Below are positions 7,889 through 15,807 of a stretch of 35,884 nt of DNA, one piece after another. A model generated the notes under the pieces. The model worked only from the letters and a program-made list of their open reading frames with translations. It did not search any database and was not told the origin of the DNA. The DNA comes from Microcaldota archaeon. Lineage in GTDB: Archaea > Micrarchaeota > Micrarchaeia > Anstonellales > Bilamarchaeaceae. A program made the translations under genes and the position numbers. Location of the stretch: positions 1-35,884 of the forward strand of contig WJMK01000030.1 in NCBI GenBank assembly GCA_014727975.1, written 5' to 3'. Position 1 is the first letter of the stretch, and each line of letters opens with the position of its first letter.

Positions 7889-8892
7889 TCCTTTTTATAT
7901 GCTACATAGATGTCTGCTTCAATCATCGTTCCGTTTTCGTAGAAGTGGTGGGTAAAATAGAGATTCCCCTGCCTGTCCAGGGTTGGCTCCCCTGCAAACT
8001 GGGAAATAATTAGTTCTGGTTCCTGCCAGGCCCCGTTGATTAAATCTGATTTGTAGATTGCTGGGGAGCCCATGTAAGTCCTCGTAAACCAGAGCTCGTC
8101 CATTTCCTCATTTACGAATGGCCAGCCTTCGCAGCCTTCCGTGTTTACTGCCTCAACCGGCTCGGGGGGTTGCCAGATTCCATCCACTCTTTCCAATACG
8201 TAAATGTCATAGCAGCCTAGGCTATCCTCCTTTTCTGAGTGGTAGTACAGCTGCGTTCCATCGGACGTGATATGCATTTCCCCTACCCAGTACCCTAAAT
8301 TGAGCTGCTCGCCTGCATTTTCCCAGTTGGTCCATGTTCCATCAACTAGTTCTGCAGTCCATATGTCTATTTCCCTGGAGTTGCCTGCGCGCACAGAGCA
8401 GAACCATGCTTCGTTTCCCTGCACAAAAAGGCAGCCATCAAGCGAATACTCATCATTGAGAATCAGCCTTTCTGGCTCCTGCCATTGCCCATTCTCCTTC
8501 TTGGACCAGTAAATTGCAGTAACCCCGTCGAGCACCTGCAGCTCAACCGGAATCTGGGGATCCGGGGTGAACCAGACATAGAAATTATTTCCATCCGGAG
8601 TAATAAAAGGGGAGTCTTCTGCACCTTTTGTATTTATCGGGTATGGCATGGGCACCGGCTCTTCAAACTCATCCGAATGGAGGATTGGCGGATAGATGTC
8701 TGTTTCAGGGGTAATCTTGATTGCGCCTTCAGGGATTTTTGATTCCCTTGGATAAATTACCAAGCTGGATTCTGGCTGCGGCTCAGGTTCAGGTGCCGGC
8801 TCATGCTCCGGGGCAGGAATTTCAGGTGCCGTTTTCTGGGGGCACCCAAAAAGCAAAAGAAATGCTGAAATAAACAAGATTAACCTAATCAT
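7885..8892 (-). CDS. Lipoprotein with WD40-like (PD40) beta-propeller
   Basis: The ATG at 8892 overlaps the TGA of the upstream gene (ATGA), which decides the start. The 335-residue protein opens with a lipoprotein signal (lipobox LLLFGC, Cys17) and a Pro/Glu linker. A series of propeller blades follows with recurring motifs: DSPFITPDGNNFYVWF, TAIYWSKKENGQW, GEMHITSDGTQLYYHSE and PAIYKSDLINGAWQEPE. These resemble PD40/TolB-type repeats. It is probably anchored to the outer face of the membrane. The sequence GCPQ-T-PEIPAPE after the lipobox is almost identical in the upstream lipoprotein, so the two share a recently duplicated or co-evolving N-terminal module. Confidence 0.85.
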   Translation of the reverse strand: MIRLILFISAFLLLFGCPQKTAPEIPAPEHEPAPEPEPQPESSLVIYPRESKIPEGAIKITPETDIYPPILHSDEFEEPVPMPYPINTKGAEDSPFITPDGNNFYVWFTPDPQIPVELQVLDGVTAIYWSKKENGQWQEPERLILNDEYSLDGCLFVQGNEAWFCSVRAGNSREIDIWTAELVDGTWTNWENAGEQLNLGYWVGEMHITSDGTQLYYHSEKEDSLGCYDIYVLERVDGIWQPPEPVEAVNTEGCEGWPFVNEEMDELWFTRTYMGSPAIYKSDLINGAWQEPELIISQFAGEPTLDRQGNLYFTHHFYENGTMIEADIYVAYKKD

Positions 8893-10319
8893 TTTTGCGC
8901 CCCTGTGTATTCTTTCCATGTGGCCCATGCCTTTTTAGGGCTTCGGTCCGGGTTCTTGAGCCCAAGGCTGCAGAGGAATTCCCTGAAGCGCTCCAGGTAT
9001 TCCTCTTTTTTCTCAATTTCCGGCAGGTCCTTGGTATAGCGCTCAGAGTGCTCCCTGCAGTCGCTCCACTCGTGCAGGCTGAACCATATCATGAATTCAG
9101 CATCACTGTTTTCATAGTGGGAAAAGAACTCCTCTAGGAACTGGTCCTGCTTTTCCTCGCTTGAGCCCAAAAGCGGTGAAGAGCTCCAGCCTGTTTCAAG
9201 TATTGCATAGGGCTTGCCCTGGACCACTTCCGGAAGCTCCTCTAAGTATTCTGTCCCCCTTGAAACATTGGAATAATTGTACCTTCCCTCATAGGGATGG
9301 ACAGTATAGCCGATTAAATCGCACTCGGGCGCAAGCTCCTGGATAATGTCTGTTGCATTATAGTCTTTTGCATAGTGGTAAGTTACCACTGTCCCTACCT
9401 GGGTTTCTGGGCTTTCTTCTTTTATGCGCTCGTAAGTGTGGGAGAGGAGCTCTTTGAAAGCGGGGAGCTGCTCCCTGTGCATATTGAGGTAGATGTCCAC
9501 CTCCCCTCCTATGAAATAGTAGTCCGGACTATATCGCTTCACAAAGTCAACAGAAAAGTCAGCAAAATCCTCCTTGAAGCCTGGCTCGTCAAAGGATTCG
9601 TAGCGCTCAGGGAATTCCCCCAGCACATTTGAGTAAATAATGTTCATGAGCACTGCTGTTTTTCCCTCATAGGAAAGTGGCTCCATTATATGGTCTGCAA
9701 CAGTCAGGTTGTTTTCAAGAGGGCCCCAGAAAAAATACCAGGAAAGAATGTCTGCACCGTTTTCCCTTGCTTCCCTGAATGCAGGGAGTATGAGTTCAGA
9801 GCTGTCGTTTGCAGGAATGGGCATCAGCCCGAGGCCCGGCTTTATATCGGGCTCACGCTTTTTGCATTCTGCGGATGAAAGAAGGGAACTGTCCGGCTCA
9901 TCTATGCACATCAGGGAAAGCGTATACGTTTTGTAATCGCAGTAAATTGCCCTTGTAATCGCATTGTAGGATGTGCCTTCCGCATTTATTGTATATTCGA
10001 TATATTCCCCACTGAATTCTGCCCCGAACTGCTTTTCCAGCTCCTGCCTGAGTATCCTGGAGGAGAGGGGGTATTCTCCTGCGGAAAACGCGCAGCCCTC
10101 CCCCGTTTTCAGGAGGAACGTGTTTTTATCCTGTGGAAGAGCATCTTCCCAATCTGGGTGCTCAAAAGAGAAATAGCCTATGGAGAACTCTGTGGCGGGC
10201 GGCTCCTCGGGAGGAGCTTCGGGCTGGGGCTCGGGGGCAGGAATTTCGGGCGAAGTTTCCTGGGGGCAGCCAGCAAGGAGCAAAACAACAGCCAGCAGGA
10301 AAGCAGTCCCTTCTTTCAT
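8889..10319 (-). CDS. Lipoprotein with glycosidase-like TIM barrel
   Basis: The start at 10319 (MKEGTAFLLAVVLLLAGC) gives a 476-residue lipoprotein with the lipid-modified Cys at 18. After a Pro/Glu linker, residues about 45-155 form a small domain resembling the short lipoprotein encoded upstream. Residues about 165-470 look like a GH clan A-type barrel. A candidate acid/base Glu is in YFIGGEVDIY (about E273) and a candidate nucleophile is in ILETGWSS (about E375). Related barrels include arabinogalactan endo-galactanases (GH53), but I cannot assign a substrate. The gene begins 4 nt after the preceding lipoprotein gene stops and overlaps the next by 4 nt, so all three are one operon. Confidence 0.8.
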   Translation of the reverse strand: MKEGTAFLLAVVLLLAGCPQETSPEIPAPEPQPEAPPEEPPATEFSIGYFSFEHPDWEDALPQDKNTFLLKTGEGCAFSAGEYPLSSRILRQELEKQFGAEFSGEYIEYTINAEGTSYNAITRAIYCDYKTYTLSLMCIDEPDSSLLSSAECKKREPDIKPGLGLMPIPANDSSELILPAFREARENGADILSWYFFWGPLENNLTVADHIMEPLSYEGKTAVLMNIIYSNVLGEFPERYESFDEPGFKEDFADFSVDFVKRYSPDYYFIGGEVDIYLNMHREQLPAFKELLSHTYERIKEESPETQVGTVVTYHYAKDYNATDIIQELAPECDLIGYTVHPYEGRYNYSNVSRGTEYLEELPEVVQGKPYAILETGWSSSPLLGSSEEKQDQFLEEFFSHYENSDAEFMIWFSLHEWSDCREHSERYTKDLPEIEKKEEYLERFREFLCSLGLKNPDRSPKKAWATWKEYTGAQK

Positions 10320-10323
10320 CTTC

Positions 10324-10785
10324 TCACTTGCACTGGACAGAGCCAAGGGCCCTGTCTGCCTTTTCCTGGTCATACCAGCCTTCCACGCATCCGAACATGG
10401 TGATATACACTGTCCTCTCCCCACAGGGAATCATCTTTATCTGCCCTTCGTAGCTGTTGCCTTCCGCATCTGCAAGAACCCTGAATTCTGCAGAGGAGCT
10501 GTTTACTTTTTCGCTTGCAAGGGTAACTCCTTCGGTGTTCCTGTAGAAGTCCTTTATGTAGTTTACAAAAGCTTCAAATGAAGGCTGGTCTGAAAGTTTT
10601 GTGACTGTGAGCTGGCAGAGGCCATCAGAAACCTTGAACACCTCGTTCCCTGCGGTCTGCTCTATTTCCCCTGCAGGATAGCTCACGCTGAATTTTTCGT
10701 TTGTGTAAATGTCCCATCCTTGCCCTGTGCATCCGGAAAGGAGCAGGGCAAGCACTAAGAGTGAAATTAGTTTTTGCATATGCAT
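10324..10785 (-). CDS. Small secreted lipoprotein
   Basis: The protein is 153 residues (or 151 from the second ATG at 10779). It has a lipoprotein signal ending LLLSGC and then one compact domain (WDIYTNEKFSVSYPAGEIEQ onward) ending near CVEGWYDQEKADRALGSVQC. The domain pattern (FSVSYP, GLCQLTVTK, later paired cysteines) recalls PsbP-like folds and resembles the N-terminal domain of the downstream glycosidase-like lipoprotein. It is the first gene of the three-gene lipoprotein operon. Function unknown. Confidence 0.78.
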   Translation of the reverse strand: MHMQKLISLLVLALLLSGCTGQGWDIYTNEKFSVSYPAGEIEQTAGNEVFKVSDGLCQLTVTKLSDQPSFEAFVNYIKDFYRNTEGVTLASEKVNSSSAEFRVLADAEGNSYEGQIKMIPCGERTVYITMFGCVEGWYDQEKADRALGSVQCK

Positions 10786-10891
10786 TGATTGCTGGGGATG
10801 CTTTAAATTGTTCTTTTTCTACAAAAGGCCAGAAACTGCACCTTTTTAATTATTGCGCCGCCCTAAAAAGCCCAATAAATAAGTGATTGAT

Positions 10892-11320
10892 ATGGGAAGA
10901 AAAATGCAGGGCTCTGCTCCAAAAAAGGGAAAGGTTTTTGTTTTGAGGCAGGATGTGCCCAGGCTGCTGGCGCTCAGGAGCATGCTAAGCGAAAGGAGGG
11001 AAGCCTCAAGGAATAGGGAACTAAAGGAACTAAACGAAAGGGCAGCCAGGGCGCTGCGTGAAGAAAACAGGGATGAGCTTGTTCGCCTCCTAAAAGCCGG
11101 GGCAGGCAGGGGAAAGGCAGATGATGCAGGAAACAGCTTAATAGAGATTGCTGCATGGGAGGGGCGCAAGGACATGGCGCGAATTCTGCTCCAGCACGAT
11201 TTCATGAAGGAAGAGCTTTTCAGCAGGGACCAGCTTGTTGTTGCGCACTTTTATGCTTGCAGGGCAGGTAAGGAATCAGTTGCAGAGCTCATCAAGCTTT
11301 ATGCTGATGAGAAGCTTTAG
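10892..11320 (+). CDS. Small ankyrin-like helical protein
   Basis: The protein has 142 residues from the ATG at 10892; an in-frame GTG at 10883 is also possible. The N-terminal half is very basic and helical (SERREASRNRELKELNERA). The C-terminal half has degenerate ankyrin-like helices: NRDELVRLLKAGAGRGKADD, then NSLIEIAAWEGRKDMARIL. It resembles the ankyrin protein at 7319-7888 in its basic leader plus short repeat tail, suggesting related genes. A hairpin plus T-run directly follows the stop codon. Function unknown. Confidence 0.7.
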   Translation: MGRKMQGSAPKKGKVFVLRQDVPRLLALRSMLSERREASRNRELKELNERAARALREENRDELVRLLKAGAGRGKADDAGNSLIEIAAWEGRKDMARILLQHDFMKEELFSRDQLVVAHFYACRAGKESVAELIKLYADEKL

Positions 11321-11323
11321 GGA

Positions 11324-11342
11324 GGGGCGGAACGCCCTTTTT
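11324..11342 (+). terminator. Hairpin and T-run terminator after the ankyrin-like gene
   Basis: The sequence GGGCG-GAA-CGCCC (11325-11337) is followed at once by TTTTT. It lies 5 nt past the stop codon and just before the promoter region of rpo7. Archaeal termination mainly needs the T-run; the GC stem makes this an unusually bacterial-looking signal. Confidence 0.6.
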
Positions 11343-11383
11343 AAATATTATGCATATAAATAATCGGTTGCCGGTGACTTATT

Positions 11384-11953
11384 ATGTATTATGAACTAAA
11401 GGCCGAGGACACCGTTAGGGTGCCGCCAAGCATGCTTGTAATGAAGCTCAAGGATGCAATCACAAAGATACTCAGGGAAAAATACGAGAGAAGGCTTTTC
11501 AGGGACCTGGGGATGATTGTTGCAGTTGAAGATGTTGATGTTGGCGAGCAGGGAACAGTAATTCCGGGAGACGGGGGAATTTACTACAAGGTTCAGTTCA
11601 ATGCGATTTCCTTCCTTCCGCACGTGAATGAGGTATTTGCAGGGCAGGTAAGGGAAATTGTTGAATTCGGGGCATTTGCATCAATCGGGCCGCTGGACGG
11701 GCTTGTGCATATCTCCCAAATCGGGAACGAGAAATTTTTCTATGACAAAAAAACAAAAGCACTAAGCACAAAAAGGGGGACCAACCTAAAGAAAGACGAT
11801 GGTGTGCTGCTAAAGGTTTCAACAGTTAGCCTGAAAGGAACTACAACAGACACAAAAATCGGGCTTACGATGCGCTCGGAGGGCCTGGGAGTAAAAAGGT
11901 GGGAAAAAGAAAGAAAGGCTGCAAAAAAAGCAAAAAAGGAGGCTAAAAAATGA
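11384..11953 (+). CDS. rpo7: RNA polymerase subunit Rpo7 (RpoE')
   Basis: The 189-residue protein is the archaeal homologue of eukaryotic Rpb7. It has an N-terminal tip domain (MYYELKAEDTVRVPPSML) and a C-terminal S1/OB domain starting near GQVREIVEFGAFASIGPLDG with the LVHISQIG strand. It forms the stalk with Rpo4 and helps open-complex formation and RNA binding. The C-terminus ends in a lysine/alanine-rich tail. A GGTGA ribosome-binding site lies 6 nt before the ATG. The stop overlaps the spt4 start by 4 nt (ATGA), the usual archaeal rpoE'-spt4 pairing. Confidence 0.97.
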   Translation: MYYELKAEDTVRVPPSMLVMKLKDAITKILREKYERRLFRDLGMIVAVEDVDVGEQGTVIPGDGGIYYKVQFNAISFLPHVNEVFAGQVREIVEFGAFASIGPLDGLVHISQIGNEKFFYDKKTKALSTKRGTNLKKDDGVLLKVSTVSLKGTTTDTKIGLTMRSEGLGVKRWEKERKAAKKAKKEAKK

Positions 11954-12132
11954 AGGCGTGCAGGAACTGCAAGAAAATGGTTGAGGAAGGAGAAACCTGC
12001 CCTGCATGCGGCTCGGACGAGCTCAGCGACAGGTTTTCAGGATTGCTGATTGTGCTTGACCCGGAAAAATCCGAAATCGGGGGGATTTCTGAAATAAAAG
12101 CCCCGGGAAGGTATGCGGTTAAGGTAAAGTGA
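11950..12132 (+). CDS. spt4: Transcription elongation factor Spt4 (RpoE'')
   Basis: This 60-residue protein is the archaeal Spt4, partner of Spt5 in processive elongation. Its zinc ribbon has CRNC (residues 4-7) and CPAC (17-20). The core SDRFSGLLIVLDPEKSEIG is characteristic, and the protein ends APGRYAVKVK. It overlaps rpo7 by 4 nt, so translation is probably coupled. The length matches the family. Confidence 0.96.
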   Translation: MKACRNCKKMVEEGETCPACGSDELSDRFSGLLIVLDPEKSEIGGISEIKAPGRYAVKVK

Positions 12133-12189
12133 CGGTTACAGGGCCGTGCAATTCTTAATATTTCGATACTAATTACCTTGAGGCAGGCA

Positions 12190-12915
12190 ATGCCCTGGAA
12201 GTGGCAAATGGTCAGGTTTTTAGCTGGGAAGGAAGCCGCGGTTCATGCGGATGCAGTCATTATATCTGATTTGCACCTGGGCATGGAGGCCTCGCTTTTT
12301 GAGAGGGGGGTAAGGGCTTCGGATGTTTCTGAAAAGCTTGCAGATAAAACAATTGATGTGCTGGAAGAGACAGGGAAAAAGAAACTCATTGTTCTTGGGG
12401 ACGTAAAAGAAAAAGTTGTGGGTGTGCCCTGGGAAATGAAAAAGTATTTTGAAGGACTTGAAGGGCAGGGGGAAATAATTGTTGTGAAAGGGAACCACGA
12501 TGGAGGCATTGAAAAGGTTCCGGGAATTGAGGTAATCGGAGCCGGGGGCTTTGTGTACCGGAAGCTTGGGCTCTTCCATGGGCACGCATGGCCCAGTGAA
12601 GAAGTGATGGGATGCGGAACTGTGATTATGGGGCACAACCATCCCCAGGCTAAGCTTGCAGGGGAATGGAAACCGGTATGGGTGGAAGCAAGGCCGGAAA
12701 AAAAGAACATTGAAAAAAAATACCCGGGATACAACAAGCGGATAAAGCTTATTCTGATGCCTTCCTTCAACCCGCTGCTGGGCACAAACATTGTTAAAAG
12801 CGAGGGCCTCGGGCCGGTTTTAAGGAACAAGTTATTTAAACTCAATACAGCAATAGTATACACACTTGGCGGAACAAAAATCGGGAAGCTGGGTGAACTG
12901 TTCAAGAGGTTATAA
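12190..12915 (+). CDS. ICC-like metallophosphoesterase (COG1407 type)
   Basis: From the ATG at 12190 (GAGG upstream) the protein is 241 residues. All calcineurin-like metal motifs are present: ISDLHLG, LGDVKE, KGNHDGG, FHGHAWP and MGHNHPQ. The archaeal COG1407 family has this length and order. Its physiological substrate is not established; a nucleic-acid or nucleotide phosphoester is the usual guess. It sits just after rpo7-spt4 and is followed 2 nt later by eS26, so it belongs to an information-gene operon. An upstream in-frame TTG at 12178 is a less likely start. Confidence 0.88.
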   Translation: MPWKWQMVRFLAGKEAAVHADAVIISDLHLGMEASLFERGVRASDVSEKLADKTIDVLEETGKKKLIVLGDVKEKVVGVPWEMKKYFEGLEGQGEIIVVKGNHDGGIEKVPGIEVIGAGGFVYRKLGLFHGHAWPSEEVMGCGTVIMGHNHPQAKLAGEWKPVWVEARPEKKNIEKKYPGYNKRIKLILMPSFNPLLGTNIVKSEGLGPVLRNKLFKLNTAIVYTLGGTKIGKLGELFKRL

Positions 12916-12917
12916 AC

Positions 12918-13172
12918 ATGGGTAAAAAAAGGCGTGGAAGAGACAGGCTCATGACTTGCGTTTCCTGCGGCAGGGCGGTGCCAAGGGACAAAGCAGTCGA
13001 TTATGAAAGAAGAAGTTCATTCACTACAGATTTCAGGGACAAGGAAAACGTCACTGCATTCTCAAGCAATGTTGAATACTATTGCATAAGCTGCGCAAAG
13101 CACCGGAAAATTTTTGAGAAAAAGAAAAAGCAGGCCGAAAGGAGAAGGGAGAGGAGAGAAGGGAGGTTCTGA
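12918..13172 (+). CDS. rps26e: Ribosomal protein eS26
   Basis: The 84-residue protein begins MGKKRRGRDRL and carries two zinc-binding CxxC pairs: CVSC (14-17, followed by GRAVPRDKAV) and CISC (56-59, followed by AKHRK). The VPRDKA segment and the YYCISCAKHRK segment are hallmarks of eS26, which binds near the mRNA exit channel of the small subunit. The tail is a long basic helix. eS26 is best known from eukaryotes and TACK-type archaea and is patchy elsewhere, so its presence is informative. It is tightly spaced after the phosphoesterase gene. Confidence 0.8.
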   Translation: MGKKRRGRDRLMTCVSCGRAVPRDKAVDYERRSSFTTDFRDKENVTAFSSNVEYYCISCAKHRKIFEKKKKQAERRRERREGRF

Positions 13173-13176
13173 GACC

Positions 13177-13473
13177 GTGGAGCCCGTTGAATTTGATGGG
13201 AAAACGTATAATGGGATCAGGCAGCAAATCGGGAACCTTACACTGATTGTCGTCCGCGCAAAGCGCGGGTATATCGCATGCAGCTACGTAAGCAAGGATA
13301 CTGCGGAAAAGGTTGGGGATGTTGCAGGGTTTGTGTCCGGGGTAAAGAATTACTCAGATTTCTTTAATGCAAAAATAAAGAACACCACAACCTGGGCAGA
13401 TGACATGGGGATAAGGGAAGGGATGAGCGTAAGGAAAGCACTGGAGATAATGGATTCTGAAGAGGAATACTAA
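13177..13473 (+). CDS. DUF1805 family protein
   Basis: A GTG start at 13177 gives a 98-residue protein beginning VEPVEFDGKTYNGIRQQIG. This matches the compact archaeal and bacterial DUF1805 fold (later motifs KRGYIACSYVS, EKVGDVAGFVSGVKNY and GIREGMSVRKALEIM). The start is 4 nt after eS26 ends. A longer upstream frame overlapping eS26 is unlikely because it adds only a basic stretch absent from the family. The biochemical role of DUF1805 is not established. The 3' end overlaps the convergent lipoprotein gene by 4 nt. Confidence 0.8.
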   Translation: MEPVEFDGKTYNGIRQQIGNLTLIVVRAKRGYIACSYVSKDTAEKVGDVAGFVSGVKNYSDFFNAKIKNTTTWADDMGIREGMSVRKALEIMDSEEEY

Positions 13474-13967
13474 TCTTGTTTTTTGCGGAAAAAGAGGGCA
13501 AATGCCAGCGAGAGCAGAGAGAATGAGGTAAGCACGCAGAGCGGTTCCTCATATGTTGAACTGGTTATGCAGCGGTTCTTCTCAAACTCATACCCCTCTC
13601 CTATCTCCTCGCAGATGTGCGGGAGCCTGAGGCGCTTTGCAATTGAAGAGATACAGAAAACGTGCTCCCTCTCAAGGGTGCTTCCCGGATTACCGGGGTC
13701 TTCTGCAAGAAGCAGAATCTGGTTGCAGGCATTTGTGGCATTCACAGGGTTGCTCTTGGCTGCATGGGCAAGCGCGGCATTGTTCCAGCAGGAAACCCTT
13801 GCCTTGGTTACAACAGACTCATCTGTATTTACCAGGCTTTCCCCCCATGCTGTCTGCTGCAATACCTCCTCCTTGGTTATGGACTCGCAGTCCTCGTCTG
13901 TGGTTAGGTGGAGGCAGCCGGAAAAAAGGATCAGCAGCACCGGGATGGCAAACAGGGCATTTTTCAT
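13470..13967 (-). CDS. Lipoprotein with C-terminal membrane anchor
   Basis: The 165-residue protein has a lipoprotein signal (LLILFSGC, Cys18), an extracellular helical domain with six or more cysteines, and a C-terminal membrane helix (LTSFSLLSLAFALFF) followed by a basic stop-transfer RKKQD. The sorting pattern suggests it is held at both ends. The repeated Ala/Asn/Cys helices (WNNAALAHAAKSN, ATNACNQILLLAEDPG) recall TPR-like scaffolds, but I do not recognise the family. Its ATG overlaps the stop of the HD hydrolase gene by 4 nt. Confidence 0.75.
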   Translation of the reverse strand: MKNALFAIPVLLILFSGCLHLTTDEDCESITKEEVLQQTAWGESLVNTDESVVTKARVSCWNNAALAHAAKSNPVNATNACNQILLLAEDPGNPGSTLEREHVFCISSIAKRLRLPHICEEIGEGYEFEKNRCITSSTYEEPLCVLTSFSLLSLAFALFFRKKQD

Positions 13968-14485
13968 TTTCTCGCCTCAAAAAGCCAGTTGAATGCATCA
14001 CGCTTCAGGGCTTTCTTGCATAATGATTTCGCAGAATCTGTTTTAAGGGATTCGGATGCATTCTTTATCCAGTCTTTTACATAGGGGTTTCCCAGGTCCT
14101 GGTACTCTTTTGCCTGGAAAACGCACTCAAGCTTGTCTGCATCCTTGACAACCTGCATTATCCTTTTGTCCCTGAATGGCTTTAACAAATCAGTGGAAAA
14201 GCCTATGCTGTCTTTTCTTGCTTTTTCTTCATTAAGACTGGAATACCTTTTTGCAACAAGATGGAGGTCCATGGTCAGGGCTTCATGCACATCATGCAGG
14301 AGGGCTGCAAGCAGCACCCCCTCCAAATCCTTTATTCCCTCCTCCTTTGCAAGGAAATATGCAATAAGGGCGGTGCGGTAGCTATGCTCAGAAACCGATT
14401 CAGGCTTTATGCCAACTGTGCGCCAGCCTGAGCGGTCAACATCCTTCAGCGAGCCTGCCTGATAGAGAAAATCAACTAAGTCCAT
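13964..14485 (-). CDS. HD-domain hydrolase (YfbR/HDDC2-like nucleotidase)
   Basis: From the ATG at 14485 the protein is 173 residues; a longer frame to 14593 runs into cdc6 and looks spurious. The HD motif set is complete: H34 (VSEHSYRTALIAY), H64-D65 (LLHDVHEALTMD) and a later D in KDADKLECVFQAKEY. This order fits the YfbR/HDDC2 family of 5'-deoxynucleotidases, which hydrolyse deoxynucleoside monophosphates. The substrate is inferred. It lies 2 nt downstream of cdc6 in the same direction. Confidence 0.85.
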   Translation of the reverse strand: MDLVDFLYQAGSLKDVDRSGWRTVGIKPESVSEHSYRTALIAYFLAKEEGIKDLEGVLLAALLHDVHEALTMDLHLVAKRYSSLNEEKARKDSIGFSTDLLKPFRDKRIMQVVKDADKLECVFQAKEYQDLGNPYVKDWIKNASESLKTDSAKSLCKKALKRDAFNWLFEARK

Positions 14486-14487
14486 TC

Positions 14488-15672
14488 TCACTCCTCCAGG
14501 TGCTTGGAAACTATCTTCATCAGTTCCCTTGGTGGGTGCCCCAGTTTTATTAGCTTTGTGTGGCCCCGGATTCCCTTTCCGCTTTCGACACACGTAAGGA
14601 GGCCGAGCATTTCTAGGTCATTAAGGTAGCTGCGGTAGCTCCTTGCTGTTTTTGGAGGTTTCCTTAGTTTCTTGCAGAGGGAAGTGTATTCCTCATAGAT
14701 TTCCCCTGAGAAAAGGTATCCGTCATCTCCGTCATCAAGCCTCGCGTACCTGCTTCCTGAGAGCGAAAGCCTTGCAACTGCATAAAGCACAACCTGGTGG
14801 TTTTCAGGTAGCTTGTCGATTGCCTCCCTTACTATATCGAGCTCAACAAGCTCCCTTGCAGCCTTTACTTCTGCATCAGTGAACTTGCCCTTGTCTGCTT
14901 CCTCGGCCATTTCTGCTGCCCGGGAAAGTATCTTCAGTGCATACCTCGCATCCCCGGACTCCTGCGCGGCAATTGCTCCGGCAAGATTGATTGCGCCTGA
15001 AGTAAAGGACCCTGGCTGGAACCCAAGCTCTGCCCTCTGGTGAAGGATTTTCTGGAGCTGGTTGGCCGTGTAAGGAGGGAAAACCATCTCCCGCTCATAC
15101 AGGCTGGATTTGCTCCTCGGGTCCAGGTCCTCCTTGAAAAGCAGTTTGTTGGAGATTCCTATTACTGAGAACCCCCCTGCTTCCAGCTCATCATTCGCGC
15201 GGGTAATCATATAGAGGAGCTCGTCGAGGTTCTTTACCATATCTATTTCATCAAGGATTATCAGGACCTGCTTTCCGGTGCCTGCCCATTCCAGTAGGCG
15301 CTCGTAGATGTGGGGGAGCCCATAACCCTGCTTGTCAAAACCCTCCATCACTGCTTTTGCAACCTTGAGCATTACCCTGTAGGGCTTGTTGTGTATCCTG
15401 CAGTTTATGTAAACAATGCGGGCCTTGCCTTCTGCTTTTTCGTCAAATTTCCTGGAAACCTGCTTTACTGAGCAGGTTTTCCCTGTGCCGGTTTTGCCAT
15501 AAATAAATGTGTTGCGGGGCTTCTTGCCCATGAGCGCCGGGGCAAGGGATGACATGAGTTCCCTTATCTGGTGGTCCCGGAAATGGAGGGTATCCGGGAT
15601 ATAGTGGGGGGAAAGAACATCCCTGTCCTTGAAAATTCTGGATTCTGATATGAATTCATCAAAAGAAGGCAT
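14488..15672 (-). CDS. cdc6: Orc1/Cdc6 replication initiator
   Basis: The 394-residue AAA+ ATPase recognises origins and helps load MCM. Walker A is GKTGTGKT (59-66), Walker B is LIILDEID (about 137-144), and sensor 1 sits in VIGISNKL. The C-terminal winged-helix domain begins around residue 290 with LPENHQVVLYAVARLSLSG. The length matches archaeal Orc1/Cdc6. In archaea the gene is often beside an origin; here the upstream intergenic region is only 135 bp and shows no clear origin recognition boxes. It is divergent from sepF. Confidence 0.95.
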   Translation of the reverse strand: MPSFDEFISESRIFKDRDVLSPHYIPDTLHFRDHQIRELMSSLAPALMGKKPRNTFIYGKTGTGKTCSVKQVSRKFDEKAEGKARIVYINCRIHNKPYRVMLKVAKAVMEGFDKQGYGLPHIYERLLEWAGTGKQVLIILDEIDMVKNLDELLYMITRANDELEAGGFSVIGISNKLLFKEDLDPRSKSSLYEREMVFPPYTANQLQKILHQRAELGFQPGSFTSGAINLAGAIAAQESGDARYALKILSRAAEMAEEADKGKFTDAEVKAARELVELDIVREAIDKLPENHQVVLYAVARLSLSGSRYARLDDGDDGYLFSGEIYEEYTSLCKKLRKPPKTARSYRSYLNDLEMLGLLTCVESGKGIRGHTKLIKLGHPPRELMKIVSKHLEE

Positions 15673-15756
15673 ATGCTCAACTCAAGCCTAGATTAGCGGA
15701 AATAGTTAATAAAACTATGCTTCCGGTATTCAAATTAATTCAGAGAAGGGATAAGG

Positions 15757-15765
15757 TATTTAAAT
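15757..15765 (+). promoter_or_regulatory. TATA box upstream of sepF
   Basis: The AT-rich TATTTAAAT lies 43 nt before the sepF ATG, in the cdc6-sepF divergent region. The GGTG of AAGGTGTTATAATG just before the ATG is the ribosome-binding site. Confidence 0.45.
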
Positions 15766-15807
15766 TTGCTTATCTAAATAGGCTAACTCTCTAGACAAGG
15801 TGTTATA

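Noticed and set aside
15673-15807. Replication origin beside cdc6
   Set aside because: The region is 135 bp, AT-rich and divergent, but I see no repeated origin recognition boxes or large unwinding element. Promoters of cdc6 and sepF explain it.
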